Of a DNA stretch of 64,000 nt, positions 18,165-25,934 are shown in pieces. The notes under the pieces were generated by a model. That model ran no database searches. It saw only the letters and a program-made list of their open reading frames with translations, and was not told the origin of the DNA. Every line of letters starts with the position of its first letter. Within the stretch, counting starts at the first letter, position 1. The stretch is from Pseudoduganella lutea (GTDB lineage: Bacteria; Pseudomonadota; Gammaproteobacteria; Burkholderiales; Burkholderiaceae_D), in assembly GCF_004209755.1 (NCBI RefSeq), contig NZ_CP035913.1, positions 6,572,001 to 6,636,000 on the forward strand. Direction: 5' to 3'. Both the position numbers and the translations under genes were made by a program.

Positions 18165-18380
18165 GATGGTGCCATCCAGGCAGCCTTGGTACGCGTCATC
18201 GATCATGCGATGCAGCGTCCGGGTTGCCTGGGAAGTACCCCAATAGTACCGCTTGCACTTGCGGATGTAGCGCTTCAGTTGGGCGAGACTGCGGATGTTC
18301 CCGGGATCGATGTTCGTGACATAGAACAGGTACTCGATCTCGGGCGCAGTCAGGCGGATGTGGGAGCCTAGTCGCAGCAT
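18150..18380 (-). CDS. Small hypothetical protein
   Basis: A 76-residue frame starting MLRLGSHIRLTAPEIEYL. It is rich in Tyr, Arg and Leu and has an HTH-like spacing, LTAPEIEYLFYVTNIDPGNIRSL. It could be a small DNA-binding protein, but this is only shape. The ribosome site is weak and the frame also continues upstream. Convergent with the gene ending at 18164. Confidence 0.5.
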   Translation of the reverse strand: MLRLGSHIRLTAPEIEYLFYVTNIDPGNIRSLAQLKRYIRKCKRYYWGTSQATRTLHRMIDDAYQGCLDGTILATA

Positions 18381-18549
18381 GGCATGTTCACCGTGTCGAT
18401 GTCGTGGATGGAAAAGCGGTGCAAGGGTACTTGCACAAGCCCGGTTCGCTGCGACCATATTAGGCACGGATCGTGGCGTGTTCAACCTGGACGCGCTGTG
18501 GTCGATGGTCGTTGGATGAATCGGCAATCATGCGAGGAGGGAGGTCATC

Positions 18550-18831
18550 ATGAAACGCATGGACGGTAATCTGGTGCCGGAGGGCGGGGATGCGTCGTAC
18601 GACGCGCTGTGTGCCCCGCTGCTGGTGTGGCTGGAAGAGTTGAGGCCGGGCAGGCGGTTGCGTGCGCGGGACGGTACGCCGTTCATTCGTATTAACCGCA
18701 CCTGCATCTGCTTCTGCAATCTGAGAGATGGCTCCTTGTGCTCGGCCAGGGATATCTGCCGTTGCTATGGCGGCGTGGCTGTGGGCGAGCTGAGGCAGTC
18801 GAAGGGAGTAAAACATGGACGGAATACGTGA
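18550..18831 (+). CDS. Small Cys-containing hypothetical protein
   Basis: A 93-residue protein with a strong GAGGAGGGAGG before the ATG. The second half has five Cys residues, in ICFC, SLCSA and ICRCY, which could bind a metal. No family recognised. The next gene starts 16 bases before its stop, so the two are probably coupled. Confidence 0.65.
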   Translation: MKRMDGNLVPEGGDASYDALCAPLLVWLEELRPGRRLRARDGTPFIRINRTCICFCNLRDGSLCSARDICRCYGGVAVGELRQSKGVKHGRNT

Positions 18832-19177
18832 TGAGAACACCGCATGGCGACAACGGTTATCGAGCGATTCGCTCGATGGCGATGTCGTGCCGGGACTGGT
18901 GGAATGGCTGGACATGGAAGATTGGCGCGCAAGATGGCAGCCACTGCCGGACCCACACGCCGCGATCGAGCAGCTGCAAGCGATCTTTCGGCGTGTCATG
19001 CGGCACGGTTATGCGGCTTACCTGCGGGGAGAGCGGGTCATGCCCGATCGCTTCTCCCACAATGAGCAGTTCGCTGCGATGTGGCAGGAGGGATTTGCCA
19101 GCGCACGAATGGATGCCGAGCTGATGGCGCTCCGCTGTTTTGCAAGCCCTGCCGAGCCGCATCGAAGCGTCTGCTGA
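18815..19177 (+). CDS. Hypothetical protein with a decayed duplicate downstream
   Basis: A 120-residue acidic, Trp-rich protein starting MDGIRDENTAWRQRL, with AAGGGAG upstream. The segment from VMRHGYAAYLRGERVM to SHNEQFAAMWQEGF is repeated, in broken form, in the DNA at 19598-19710. No family recognised. It overlaps the upstream 93-residue gene and is likely co-transcribed with it. Confidence 0.7.
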   Translation: MDGIRDENTAWRQRLSSDSLDGDVVPGLVEWLDMEDWRARWQPLPDPHAAIEQLQAIFRRVMRHGYAAYLRGERVMPDRFSHNEQFAAMWQEGFASARMDAELMALRCFASPAEPHRSVC

Positions 19178-19240
19178 GTGGAAGGGCGGTGTCATTGGAT
19201 TAGGCGGGTGGCGCAGTATGGCCACCCCGCCAGGAACAGC

Positions 19241-19590
19241 ATGGAGGAAGACGCAATGGGACAACGCATGAATCCTACGCGTCGCGCGATGAACTTGAAC
19301 TAACGCTCGCAGATGGAAATCAGTTCGTCCTCGGTGTAGTGGTAGACGGTGGGTGGAAATACCTGATATACATTTTCAGTGCAAAATTGCCGGATGGGTC
19401 GTTCGCGGCATTTGATGTTAGAGATGTGCCACAACTGACGGGCGCATTTGCTGGCGAGAGCATTGCTCCGAGCGCGCGCCTACACGCGCTAGCGATGGCA
19501 ATTCGCAATGAATTGCGGGCTCGCGAAGATTTCTTCGTAGCCCTTGTCGGAGTCGCCAATAAGATGGCGAGCCGACCAGGGTCGAGCCTG
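19241..19590 (+). pseudogene. Small hypothetical gene, probably frameshifted
   Basis: An ATG at 19241 opens a frame that stops after 20 codons at 19303. A different frame, open from before 19288, reads DELELTLADGNQFVLG and then WKYLIYIFSAKLPDG to FVALVGVANK, which looks like a real protein. It has no ATG of its own, only a GTG at 19339. The simplest reading is one gene with a lost base near 19280. Its end runs into the decayed repeat at 19598. Confidence 0.5.
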
Positions 19591-19597
19591 GATCAGC

Positions 19598-19710
19598 ACT
19601 TGGGATGTCATGCGGCACGGCTATGCGGCCTGACTGCAGAGAGCGGGGGATGGCTGATCGTTTCTCCAGCGATGAGCTGTTCGCGTCGATGTGACAGGCG
19701 GGCTCCACCG
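19598..19710 (+). repeat. Broken partial copy of the 18815-19177 gene
   Basis: This stretch matches about 18990-19105 with many changes: GTCATGCGGCACGG, then TATGCGGC, an early TGA, then GAGAGCGGG, GATCGxTTCTCC and ATGAGC. The original frame is lost. It is a degenerate tandem duplication or a recombination scar beside the active gene. Confidence 0.7.
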
Positions 19711-20096
19711 CGATGGCTACCAGCCGCTGACTTGCTTGGCGTGGTTAGCCAAGTGGGCCGTCAGCGGCCGGCACGGTCGACAGCGCCGCTCAGACAAAAG
19801 CCTGCATGGAGCAGCCGACATCCAGCCGCCGACATGGCAGCGGGGGCTAAGCTCAGCCGTATCCTTACCTGATAATCCCAGTTATCGATCAAGGTCTTCC
19901 AGGCTCCTCAGCTGTTCTGCAGCCCATGATGTCGTATGCTGAGCTATTTCGACAGGCCGGTTCCGGGCCAGAAGCGGTCATTCGGCAACAACGAGGTAGG
20001 CATGAATGCCTTGCAGGCAGTGACAATTCGATGTCGTCCCGACTTCTTCCCAAACATTGTCATCATTCAACATTCACCACCTGCCTCACTCCGGTG
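19711..20096. other. 386-bp intergenic region with one interspersed repeat
   Basis: No gene seen. About 19934-19984 carries a copy of the interspersed repeat whose core reads GGCCGGTTCCGGGCC followed by AGAAGCGGTCATTC. The rest is featureless apart from the 3' flank of the cyclase-family gene. Confidence 0.5.
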
Positions 20097-21047
20097 TTAG
20101 CGGATTGCTACGGGATTAATGTTTACCTGTGTCGATCCGACATACAGCGGCTGGCCCAACACGAACAGGAATTCCCATGCCTGGTCGCGTACCAGCGCAC
20201 GACTATCAATCAGTTCCAGGTTATAGATACCTCGCTTGGCCAGCATGTATTGGTTGATAGGGAATTCCTCTTTTGTATGTGGATTTGGATAAACTTCAGA
20301 GGCCCATGTGTCGCCGCCAAAGGCAACGATGCCTTGGTCAGCTAGCCATCTCGCTGCTTCCATGCCGATACCAGGCTCCACCTCCAGGAACTGCTTGTTA
20401 TCCTTCCCGATCAGCTCCAGCCAGCCCGTGTTGAACAACACTACGTCGCCCTTGCGCAGAGTAAGGTTCTGCTTCTTCAACACAGCCAGGAGGTCGGCGA
20501 CCGTAAACTCCGTGCCGCCCGGGACAATCTTCTTGCCATAGTGCGCAGTCATGTCCAGTACCACGCCACGCGTGACAATTGGCGGTACTTTTTCGACCCC
20601 CAGCTTTTTGATGCCATCGACTGTGACAAAGTCTGCTGCCTTATTGCCGTTGTAGTAGACATTGTCGATGCCGATATGGCCAATGCCGTTCAGTTGCGTG
20701 CCGACGCCAGTCCAGGCGTTGACGAGTTCATCATTGGCAGTGAACTTGTTCGGTCCTAGAGTCTTTCCTCCTTCTTGGCCGACCTGTACATTGTAGAGGC
20801 GAAAGGTACGGTGGCGGTAAGCCGGCAGATTTTTGTCAACTGGCACGGCCAAGGGATAAGTCTTGCCTGTCTTCACCAAGCCAACGGCTTGCTTGACTAT
20901 CTCAGGCGTCAGCAAATTTGCTGCGCCAATTTCATCTTTCGCACCATACGTAGACGGGTACCAGTCTTGAGCACTTGCAGCATTGAGGGCCAGCAATAAG
21001 GTCACGGAAAGTGCCATTCGGGCAAGGGTCATCGTTTTGTTAGTCAT
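20097..21047 (-). CDS. Secreted cyclase-family (kynurenine formamidase-like) hydrolase
   Basis: A 316-residue protein starting MTNKTMTLARMALSV with a signal peptide (cleavage near ASA-QD). The mature part is the metal-dependent cyclase fold: GTQLNGIGHIG (HxGTHxD-like metal site, here with Gln), TRGVVLDM, and GDVVLFNTGW. The last region (GIVAFGGDTWASEV) is typical of the family. Substrate unknown. The longer open frame to 21236 is an accidental fusion with a fragment of an Old Yellow Enzyme, so the ATG at 21047 with AGAGAG upstream is preferred. Confidence 0.85.
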   Translation of the reverse strand: MTNKTMTLARMALSVTLLLALNAASAQDWYPSTYGAKDEIGAANLLTPEIVKQAVGLVKTGKTYPLAVPVDKNLPAYRHRTFRLYNVQVGQEGGKTLGPNKFTANDELVNAWTGVGTQLNGIGHIGIDNVYYNGNKAADFVTVDGIKKLGVEKVPPIVTRGVVLDMTAHYGKKIVPGGTEFTVADLLAVLKKQNLTLRKGDVVLFNTGWLELIGKDNKQFLEVEPGIGMEAARWLADQGIVAFGGDTWASEVYPNPHTKEEFPINQYMLAKRGIYNLELIDSRALVRDQAWEFLFVLGQPLYVGSTQVNINPVAIR

Positions 21048-21109
21048 ATTCTCTCTTTCGTTCGAACCGCACGTGCGGCCGAGGTCGGATAATCGGAAAG
21101 GCCATACGC

Positions 21110-21250
21110 GTCCCCCAAGACAGCGCCTTGGGTCGTGCTCGGCCAGAGGAGCGCCATCATGCAGGTGTTCAGGCAAGTCGGGGTTAGCGAGAAAAGGGCG
21201 TCCAAAGGCGATCATGTCAGCCCAGCCTTCACGCAAGGCATCACAGGGGC
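21110..21250 (-). pseudogene. C-terminal scrap of an Old Yellow Enzyme (alkene reductase)
   Basis: Upstream of the cyclase start the minus frame reads ALREGWADMIAFGRPFLANP and then DLPEHLHDGAPL, a signature of the C-terminal end of NemA-type flavin reductases (FGRPFxANPDLP). A TAG and loss of similarity bound it on the far side, and nothing more of the enzyme is present. It sits in frame with the cyclase gene by chance. Confidence 0.75.
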
Positions 21251-21287
21251 GGCCCGTCTAAGATTAGGTTGATCCAGTGTTCGTGGC

Positions 21288-22091
21288 TCAATCCCACTGG
21301 GGGGCAAGACCAGCCGGATTCACTTCGCGGCTATTGCGGTCGAGTGCGGTAATAGCGGCCATGTCGTCCGCATCCAGCTTCAATTCCCGCGCCAGCAGAT
21401 TGCTGGCCAAATTCACGCGTTTGGTCGAAGAAGGAATCACGGCATAGCCGAGCTGCAGCGCCCAAGCCAGCGCTACTTGAGCAACGGTCGCATTGCGTCG
21501 AGTGGCGATGCGAGTCAGCACAGGGTCCTGCAATACCTTCCCGTAAGCCAGTGTCATGTACGACGTTACGGCAATATTCTCGTCCTGCAGGAACCCTGCC
21601 AGCCGAGTGTTTTGCAGATAGGGGCTCAGTTCAATCTGATTGGTGGCAATTTCGCCTTTACCAACAACGGAGATTGCCTCACGTGTCAGCTCAATATTGA
21701 AATTTGAGATGCCGATCTGTCGGGTTAAGCCCTGGGCCTTCGCATCAAGCAACGCTTCCATAAACTCGGGCAACCTGACACCGTTGCCGGGTGCCGGCCA
21801 GTGGATCAATGTCAGGTCGACATAGCCGGTGCGCAACTTGTCCAGGCTGGCACGTAGGCTTGGCACCAATTTCTCTTTTGCATAGTTCTCAGTCCAAATC
21901 TTGGTCGTCAGGAAGAGCTCATCGCGCCGCACGCCACTTTCCTCGACGGCACGACCAACATCACCTTCATTGCCGTAGATCTGCGCGGTGTCAATAGCAC
22001 GGTAGCCGATTTGCAGTGCTGTGCTTACAGAATCGTACGCAGCTTGGCCGGAAAGACGGAATGTACCAACGCCAACTGCAGGAATACCCAT
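21288..22091 (-). CDS. dkgB: 2,5-didehydrogluconate reductase DkgB (aldo/keto reductase)
   Basis: A 267-residue protein, the same length as E. coli DkgB. It starts [15 protein letters not shown] and carries aldo/keto reductase motifs: [14 protein letters not shown] (Asp/Tyr), a [14 protein letters not shown]ys, LIHWPAP (His), [13 protein letters not shown], and [15 protein letters not shown] (NADPH-binding SSTKR). It reduces alpha-dicarbonyl or 2,5-diketogluconate-type substrates with NADPH in the cytosol. It diverges from a LysR gene, as dkgB and yafC do in enterobacteria. Confidence 0.93.
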   Translation of the reverse strand: MGIPAVGVGTFRLSGQAAYDSVSTALQIGYRAIDTAQIYGNEGDVGRAVEESGVRRDELFLTTKIWTENYAKEKLVPSLRASLDKLRTGYVDLTLIHWPAPGNGVRLPEFMEALLDAKAQGLTRQIGISNFNIELTREAISVVGKGEIATNQIELSPYLQNTRLAGFLQDENIAVTSYMTLAYGKVLQDPVLTRIATRRNATVAQVALAWALQLGYAVIPSSTKRVNLASNLLARELKLDADDMAAITALDRNSREVNPAGLAPQWD

Positions 22092-22112
22092 GTAACGCTC
22101 CTTGATTGTGTT

Positions 22113-22124
22113 TGATCTAGATCA
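22113..22124. promoter_or_regulatory. Palindrome between dkgB and its divergent LysR gene
   Basis: A perfect 12-bp palindrome, TGATCTAGATCA, 22 bases upstream of the dkgB ATG and about 70 bases from the LysR start. LysR regulators usually bind a dyad with a T-N11-A pattern in such a divergent region. This short dyad is a good candidate for part of the site or for the RNA polymerase-proximal operator. No experimental support. Confidence 0.5.
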
Positions 22125-22191
22125 GTATGCCCTGAGAATACTTTCCGATTAAGCCGTGTATGATTCAAATACTTTTGACGTTAGATCAAGT

Positions 22192-23093
22192 ATGAGAACA
22201 ACATTCGATGAGCTCTATGCGTTTGTAGCGGTAATTGATACTGGCACGATTACGGCAGCTTCCGAGCAGCTTGGAGTAACGATCTCGGCAGTGAGTCGCA
22301 CGCTTGCCCGCCTTGAGCAAAAGCTGCAAACGACACTCTTGCGGCGCACTACGCGCCGACTCGAACTCACTGATGAGGGTGAAGCTTTCCTTCGGCATGC
22401 ACGCGCGATCCTAGCAGCCGTTGACAATGCTGAAGAACAGATGGAAGCTCGGCGCCTGCGTCCCGCTGGGCGCTTGCGTGTAGATGCAGCAACGCCCTTT
22501 ATGCTGCACGTGATCGTGCCGCTACTGGACGGTTTTCGCGCATGCTATCCGACGTTGATTTGGAACTGCATTCGAACGAAGGCATCATCGACCTGATCGA
22601 GATGCGCACGGACGTTGCACTGCGGATCGGCGCTCTGCGCGACTCCACGTTGCATGCACGCCCGATTGGCACCAGTCGCATTCGCGTACTCGCCAGTCCT
22701 GCCTATCTGGAACGGCATGGCACACCGCGCAACCCACAGGACCTGCAGCATCACACATTGCTCGGCTTTAGTCAGCCAGACGCGCTTAACAATTGGCCCC
22801 TAAGGGAGGCCAACAACAGTGCGATGCACATCAAGCCCGAGATCTCGTCGAGCAGCGGTGAAACGATCAGACAAATGGCACTTGCTGACCTGGGTATCGT
22901 CTGTCTATCAGATTTCATGACAGGTTCCGACCGCCGCGCTGGGCGTTTGGTGCAGCTACTGGCATCCTACACAGTCGAAGAGCGCCAAGCGATTCACGCT
23001 GTGTACTACCGTAATACTGCACTTTCGTCACGCATTACCTGTTTTGTTGACTATCTTGTCAGTGCCTTAGGCGAGCAACCATTTGATGACTAA
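22192..23093 (+). pseudogene. LysR family regulator broken by a one-base deletion
   Basis: The first frame starts MRTTFDELYAFVAVI, contains the LysR HTH (ASEQLGVTISAVSRTLARLE) and continues to about 22560, reading FRACYPTL. The rest of the protein, DLELHSNEGIIDLI to the end at 23093, is in another frame. Restoring one G in TTG-ATTTGG at about 22556 joins them smoothly, giving a normal ~300-residue LysR protein. Divergent from dkgB, it is the counterpart of YafC. Either a real recent frameshift or a sequencing error. Confidence 0.85.
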
Positions 23094-23479
23094 AGCGTCG
23101 CCAGTCATCGCTGCCGTACTGCCTGCCATCACTGAATGATGGATGATAGTTTGCTTTAAGCTTGCACTGCCACACTGTCACACTGCCATCGGCCGGGCAT
23201 CAATCGGCAGCTCACGCGACAAGATCGACTTCATGGACTGCAGCAATCCGCCATGCGAAAAGATAGATGAACCTTGCCCGATAAATTTAACACTGCCAAG
23301 TTCGAATGGTTTTCCAGCTCCGCCAAATCGTCAAAACATCGTCGCGCCGCGAGGTTTGCAACACGACGGTGCCGCCGGCGCTGTGCAATCCGGCAGCCGA
23401 CTCAGCAGCCTCGATCCACCTTGCGAATGGTGCCAGCAACGCGGATGCCAGCACTGACGCTTCCCCATAAGTGGGATTT
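23094..23479. other. 386-bp intergenic region
   Basis: No gene seen. Frames on the plus strand (23143-23457, 23274-23570) have no ribosome site or recognisable composition. It should hold the promoter of the LysR gene at 23480. Confidence 0.5.
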
Positions 23480-24493
23480 ATGTATTTGCCGGGGTTGCGT
23501 AACATACCTCATCGCAACCTACATTCCCTTATTGTGCTCAGCCGAGATATCGAAATGTTCCGCGCCGTAATGACGGCCGGGTCGGCAACGAAGGCGGCGC
23601 GGCTCCTGGAGGTCTCACAGCCGGCCGTCAGCCAGGCATTAAAACGACTAGAAGAACGCGCCGGGATCGACCTTTTTCAAAGGGTGCGCGGCAAGCTGTT
23701 GCCAACCAGGGAAGCGGTCGCATTGCTGAACGAGGTCCAACGGCATTTCGTTGGAATGGACCAGATTGACCATCGTATCGGCACGTTAAAGCAACTGTCT
23801 GCTGGACGGGTACGCATCGCCAGCTTCCCTGGCCTTGGCGTGGGATTCCTGCCGCGCGTGCTTGCCGACATGCCCGAGGAATGCGCAGGCACGCTCGTGT
23901 CGCTGCAAGTCATGGGCTCACAGGACGTCCGGGCCACCGTTTTGCGTGGCGAAGTCGAACTGGGGGTGGTGGCCGATGATGTGCAGGTCAGCGGCATCGA
24001 GCATTCACTGTTCGCACGGTACTTCGGCCTCGTTGCGCTCCCCGCCGGACACTCGCTAGCCGAGTGCAGCGTGATCACTCCCGTTCAGCTGGCACGCTAT
24101 CCCTTCATCGCGCTCAATCCCGACGATGTCGTCAGCCTGCGCTTGGATGCGATCTGCCGAGCCCATGGCGTCAAGCTGCGTACGGCGATGGAAACACCGT
24201 ACACCATCACCATCTGCGAACTCGTGCGCAATGGCATCGGTATCGCGATCGTCAATCCAGTGACTGCCTGTGATTACCGCAATAGTGGTCTCGTCTTCCG
24301 TCCCTTTTCGGAACGCGTCGATTTTGCCGCCCTAACGGTGTGGCCAGCCGGTGCGCTCCTGTCGACGTTCGCCCGTGCGTTTCTTGGTGCGATGCGCAAG
24401 CGCCTCGACGTAGATATGGGTACGCTTAGCTCATCGATGCCGGCTGCTGCGCGTAAGGTCGTACTGCACCAGTTCCAGGGTACGCGCGACTAA
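23480..24493 (+). CDS. LysR family regulator upstream of the aminotransferase/acylase pair
   Basis: A 337-residue protein starting MYLPGLRNIPHRNLHS; a GTG nine bases earlier is possible. The HTH is complete (AGSATKAARLLEVSQPAVSQALKRLE in two parts), followed by a substrate-binding domain with SAGRVRIASFPGLG and GIGIAIVNPVTA. The sequence is closest in feel to regulators of opine or amino-acid uptake. It lies 160 bases upstream of the enzyme pair on the same strand and may control it. The last ~25 residues are an unusual tail. Confidence 0.88.
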   Translation: MYLPGLRNIPHRNLHSLIVLSRDIEMFRAVMTAGSATKAARLLEVSQPAVSQALKRLEERAGIDLFQRVRGKLLPTREAVALLNEVQRHFVGMDQIDHRIGTLKQLSAGRVRIASFPGLGVGFLPRVLADMPEECAGTLVSLQVMGSQDVRATVLRGEVELGVVADDVQVSGIEHSLFARYFGLVALPAGHSLAECSVITPVQLARYPFIALNPDDVVSLRLDAICRAHGVKLRTAMETPYTITICELVRNGIGIAIVNPVTACDYRNSGLVFRPFSERVDFAALTVWPAGALLSTFARAFLGAMRKRLDVDMGTLSSSMPAAARKVVLHQFQGTRD

Positions 24494-24656
24494 CCATCGT
24501 GCTCTGCGCGGACGGGCGAATGGCCGCGCCGGACAAGACACACGCTTGAAAGACTGGATCATAAGTCTCGCTTATCGACCAATCAGGAATGTCATCGCGC
24601 GCCTGGCGCAACACTGCATATACTTTGGCACGACATCACCGAACCAGGGAGCCTGC

Positions 24657-25934
24657 ATGAGTATTTTCGTTCCACGCCGTCGCGCATTGCTACGCGGCGC
24701 CGCCAGCCTTGCCGCTGGCCTTGCCGCGGCCAATAGCTCCAACGCCGCCGCATACGTCACCGCTGCCCCGTCTGGTAATTGGCAACAACTGGCTGCTAGT
24801 TATGACGTAGCTAGCGAATTTATCAACCTAGAAAATGCTTACTTCGGCATCATGGCGCGCCCAGTCACGGAGGATTTCAAGCGCAATATCGACTACCTGA
24901 ATCGCTACAACTCGCTGTTCCTGCGCCGCGAATTCGATCGCGAAGGCATTGAGGCGATTCGGGCTAGACTGGCGGCGCATGCCGGCGTCGCAACATCGGA
25001 GATCGCTATCACGCGCGGCGCGACCGAATCCCTGCAAAACCTCATCTGCAACTACCGGCTCGTCAAACCGGGAGAAACTGTTATGCACGGTAACCTCGAC
25101 TACGACACTATGATCGATGCCATAAACGACCTGGCACGTCGTAGCAATGCGCGGGTGGCGACGGTGCAGATCCCGGAGCCGGCCACTCGCCAAGCTGTGA
25201 TCGATGCCTACGAACAGGCACTGCGCCGGCACTCTCGCACTAGGCTGCTGCTGCTCACACACATCAGCCACCGCACCGGACTTGTGACGCCCGTGGCCGA
25301 GATTGTGCGCATGGCCAAGGCGCGCGGCGTAGACGTCATCGTCGACATTGCCCAATCGTGGGGACAGCTCGATTTCAGGATTCCCGACCTGGGCGCCGAT
25401 TTTGTGGGTGCTAACCTGCACAAATGGATAGGCGCACCACTTGGCACGGGCTTTCTTTACATCCGCGAATCGCGCCTGCAGGATATCGCCGTCCAGGCCG
25501 GTACCACGATCTTTCCGGCCAACGACGTGCGCGCCCGCGTCAACGCGGGCACCGTCAACATGGCGGCAATCATGACGATTCCGGCCGCGCTGGCGTTCCA
25601 CGGCCAGGTGTCATTGGCCGAACGCGCCACCCGGCTGCGGGACTTGCGTGACACGTGGGTGCGCCAGGTCATCGACGTGTCCGGGGTGCAGATCCTCACA
25701 CCGGAGGAGCCCGGCATGACCGGCGCCGTCACCTCGTTCCGCCTGCGCGGAAAAACCACCTTCGAGGACAACGTGGCCATTGCGCGTCGCCTTGCCGACG
25801 AGTACAAGATCTTCACGGTAGCCCGCTCTGGTCCCGTTGGGGGCAGCTGCATCCGGGTGACGCCATCCTATTTCACCGGCAACGCGGATCTGGACCGCCT
25901 GGCCAGTGCCATCCGGAAGCTGGCAACCGCATGA
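24657..25934 (+). CDS. Tat-exported class V aminotransferase-fold enzyme (isopenicillin N epimerase-like)
   Basis: A 425-residue PLP enzyme. The N-terminus has a twin-arginine signal (PRRRALLRGAASLAAGL, cleavage near SNA-AA), so it acts in the periplasm. Class V motifs are visible: TRGATESLQNLI (phosphate-binding loop), VDIAQSWGQL (Asp on the pyridine nitrogen) and LHKWIGAP with the PLP lysine at about residue 256. Such enzymes act as epimerases, lyases or desulfurases on amino acids or peptides. It overlaps the next gene by ATGA, so the two act together. Substrate unknown. Confidence 0.88.
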   Translation: MSIFVPRRRALLRGAASLAAGLAAANSSNAAAYVTAAPSGNWQQLAASYDVASEFINLENAYFGIMARPVTEDFKRNIDYLNRYNSLFLRREFDREGIEAIRARLAAHAGVATSEIAITRGATESLQNLICNYRLVKPGETVMHGNLDYDTMIDAINDLARRSNARVATVQIPEPATRQAVIDAYEQALRRHSRTRLLLLTHISHRTGLVTPVAEIVRMAKARGVDVIVDIAQSWGQLDFRIPDLGADFVGANLHKWIGAPLGTGFLYIRESRLQDIAVQAGTTIFPANDVRARVNAGTVNMAAIMTIPAALAFHGQVSLAERATRLRDLRDTWVRQVIDVSGVQILTPEEPGMTGAVTSFRLRGKTTFEDNVAIARRLADEYKIFTVARSGPVGGSCIRVTPSYFTGNADLDRLASAIRKLATA

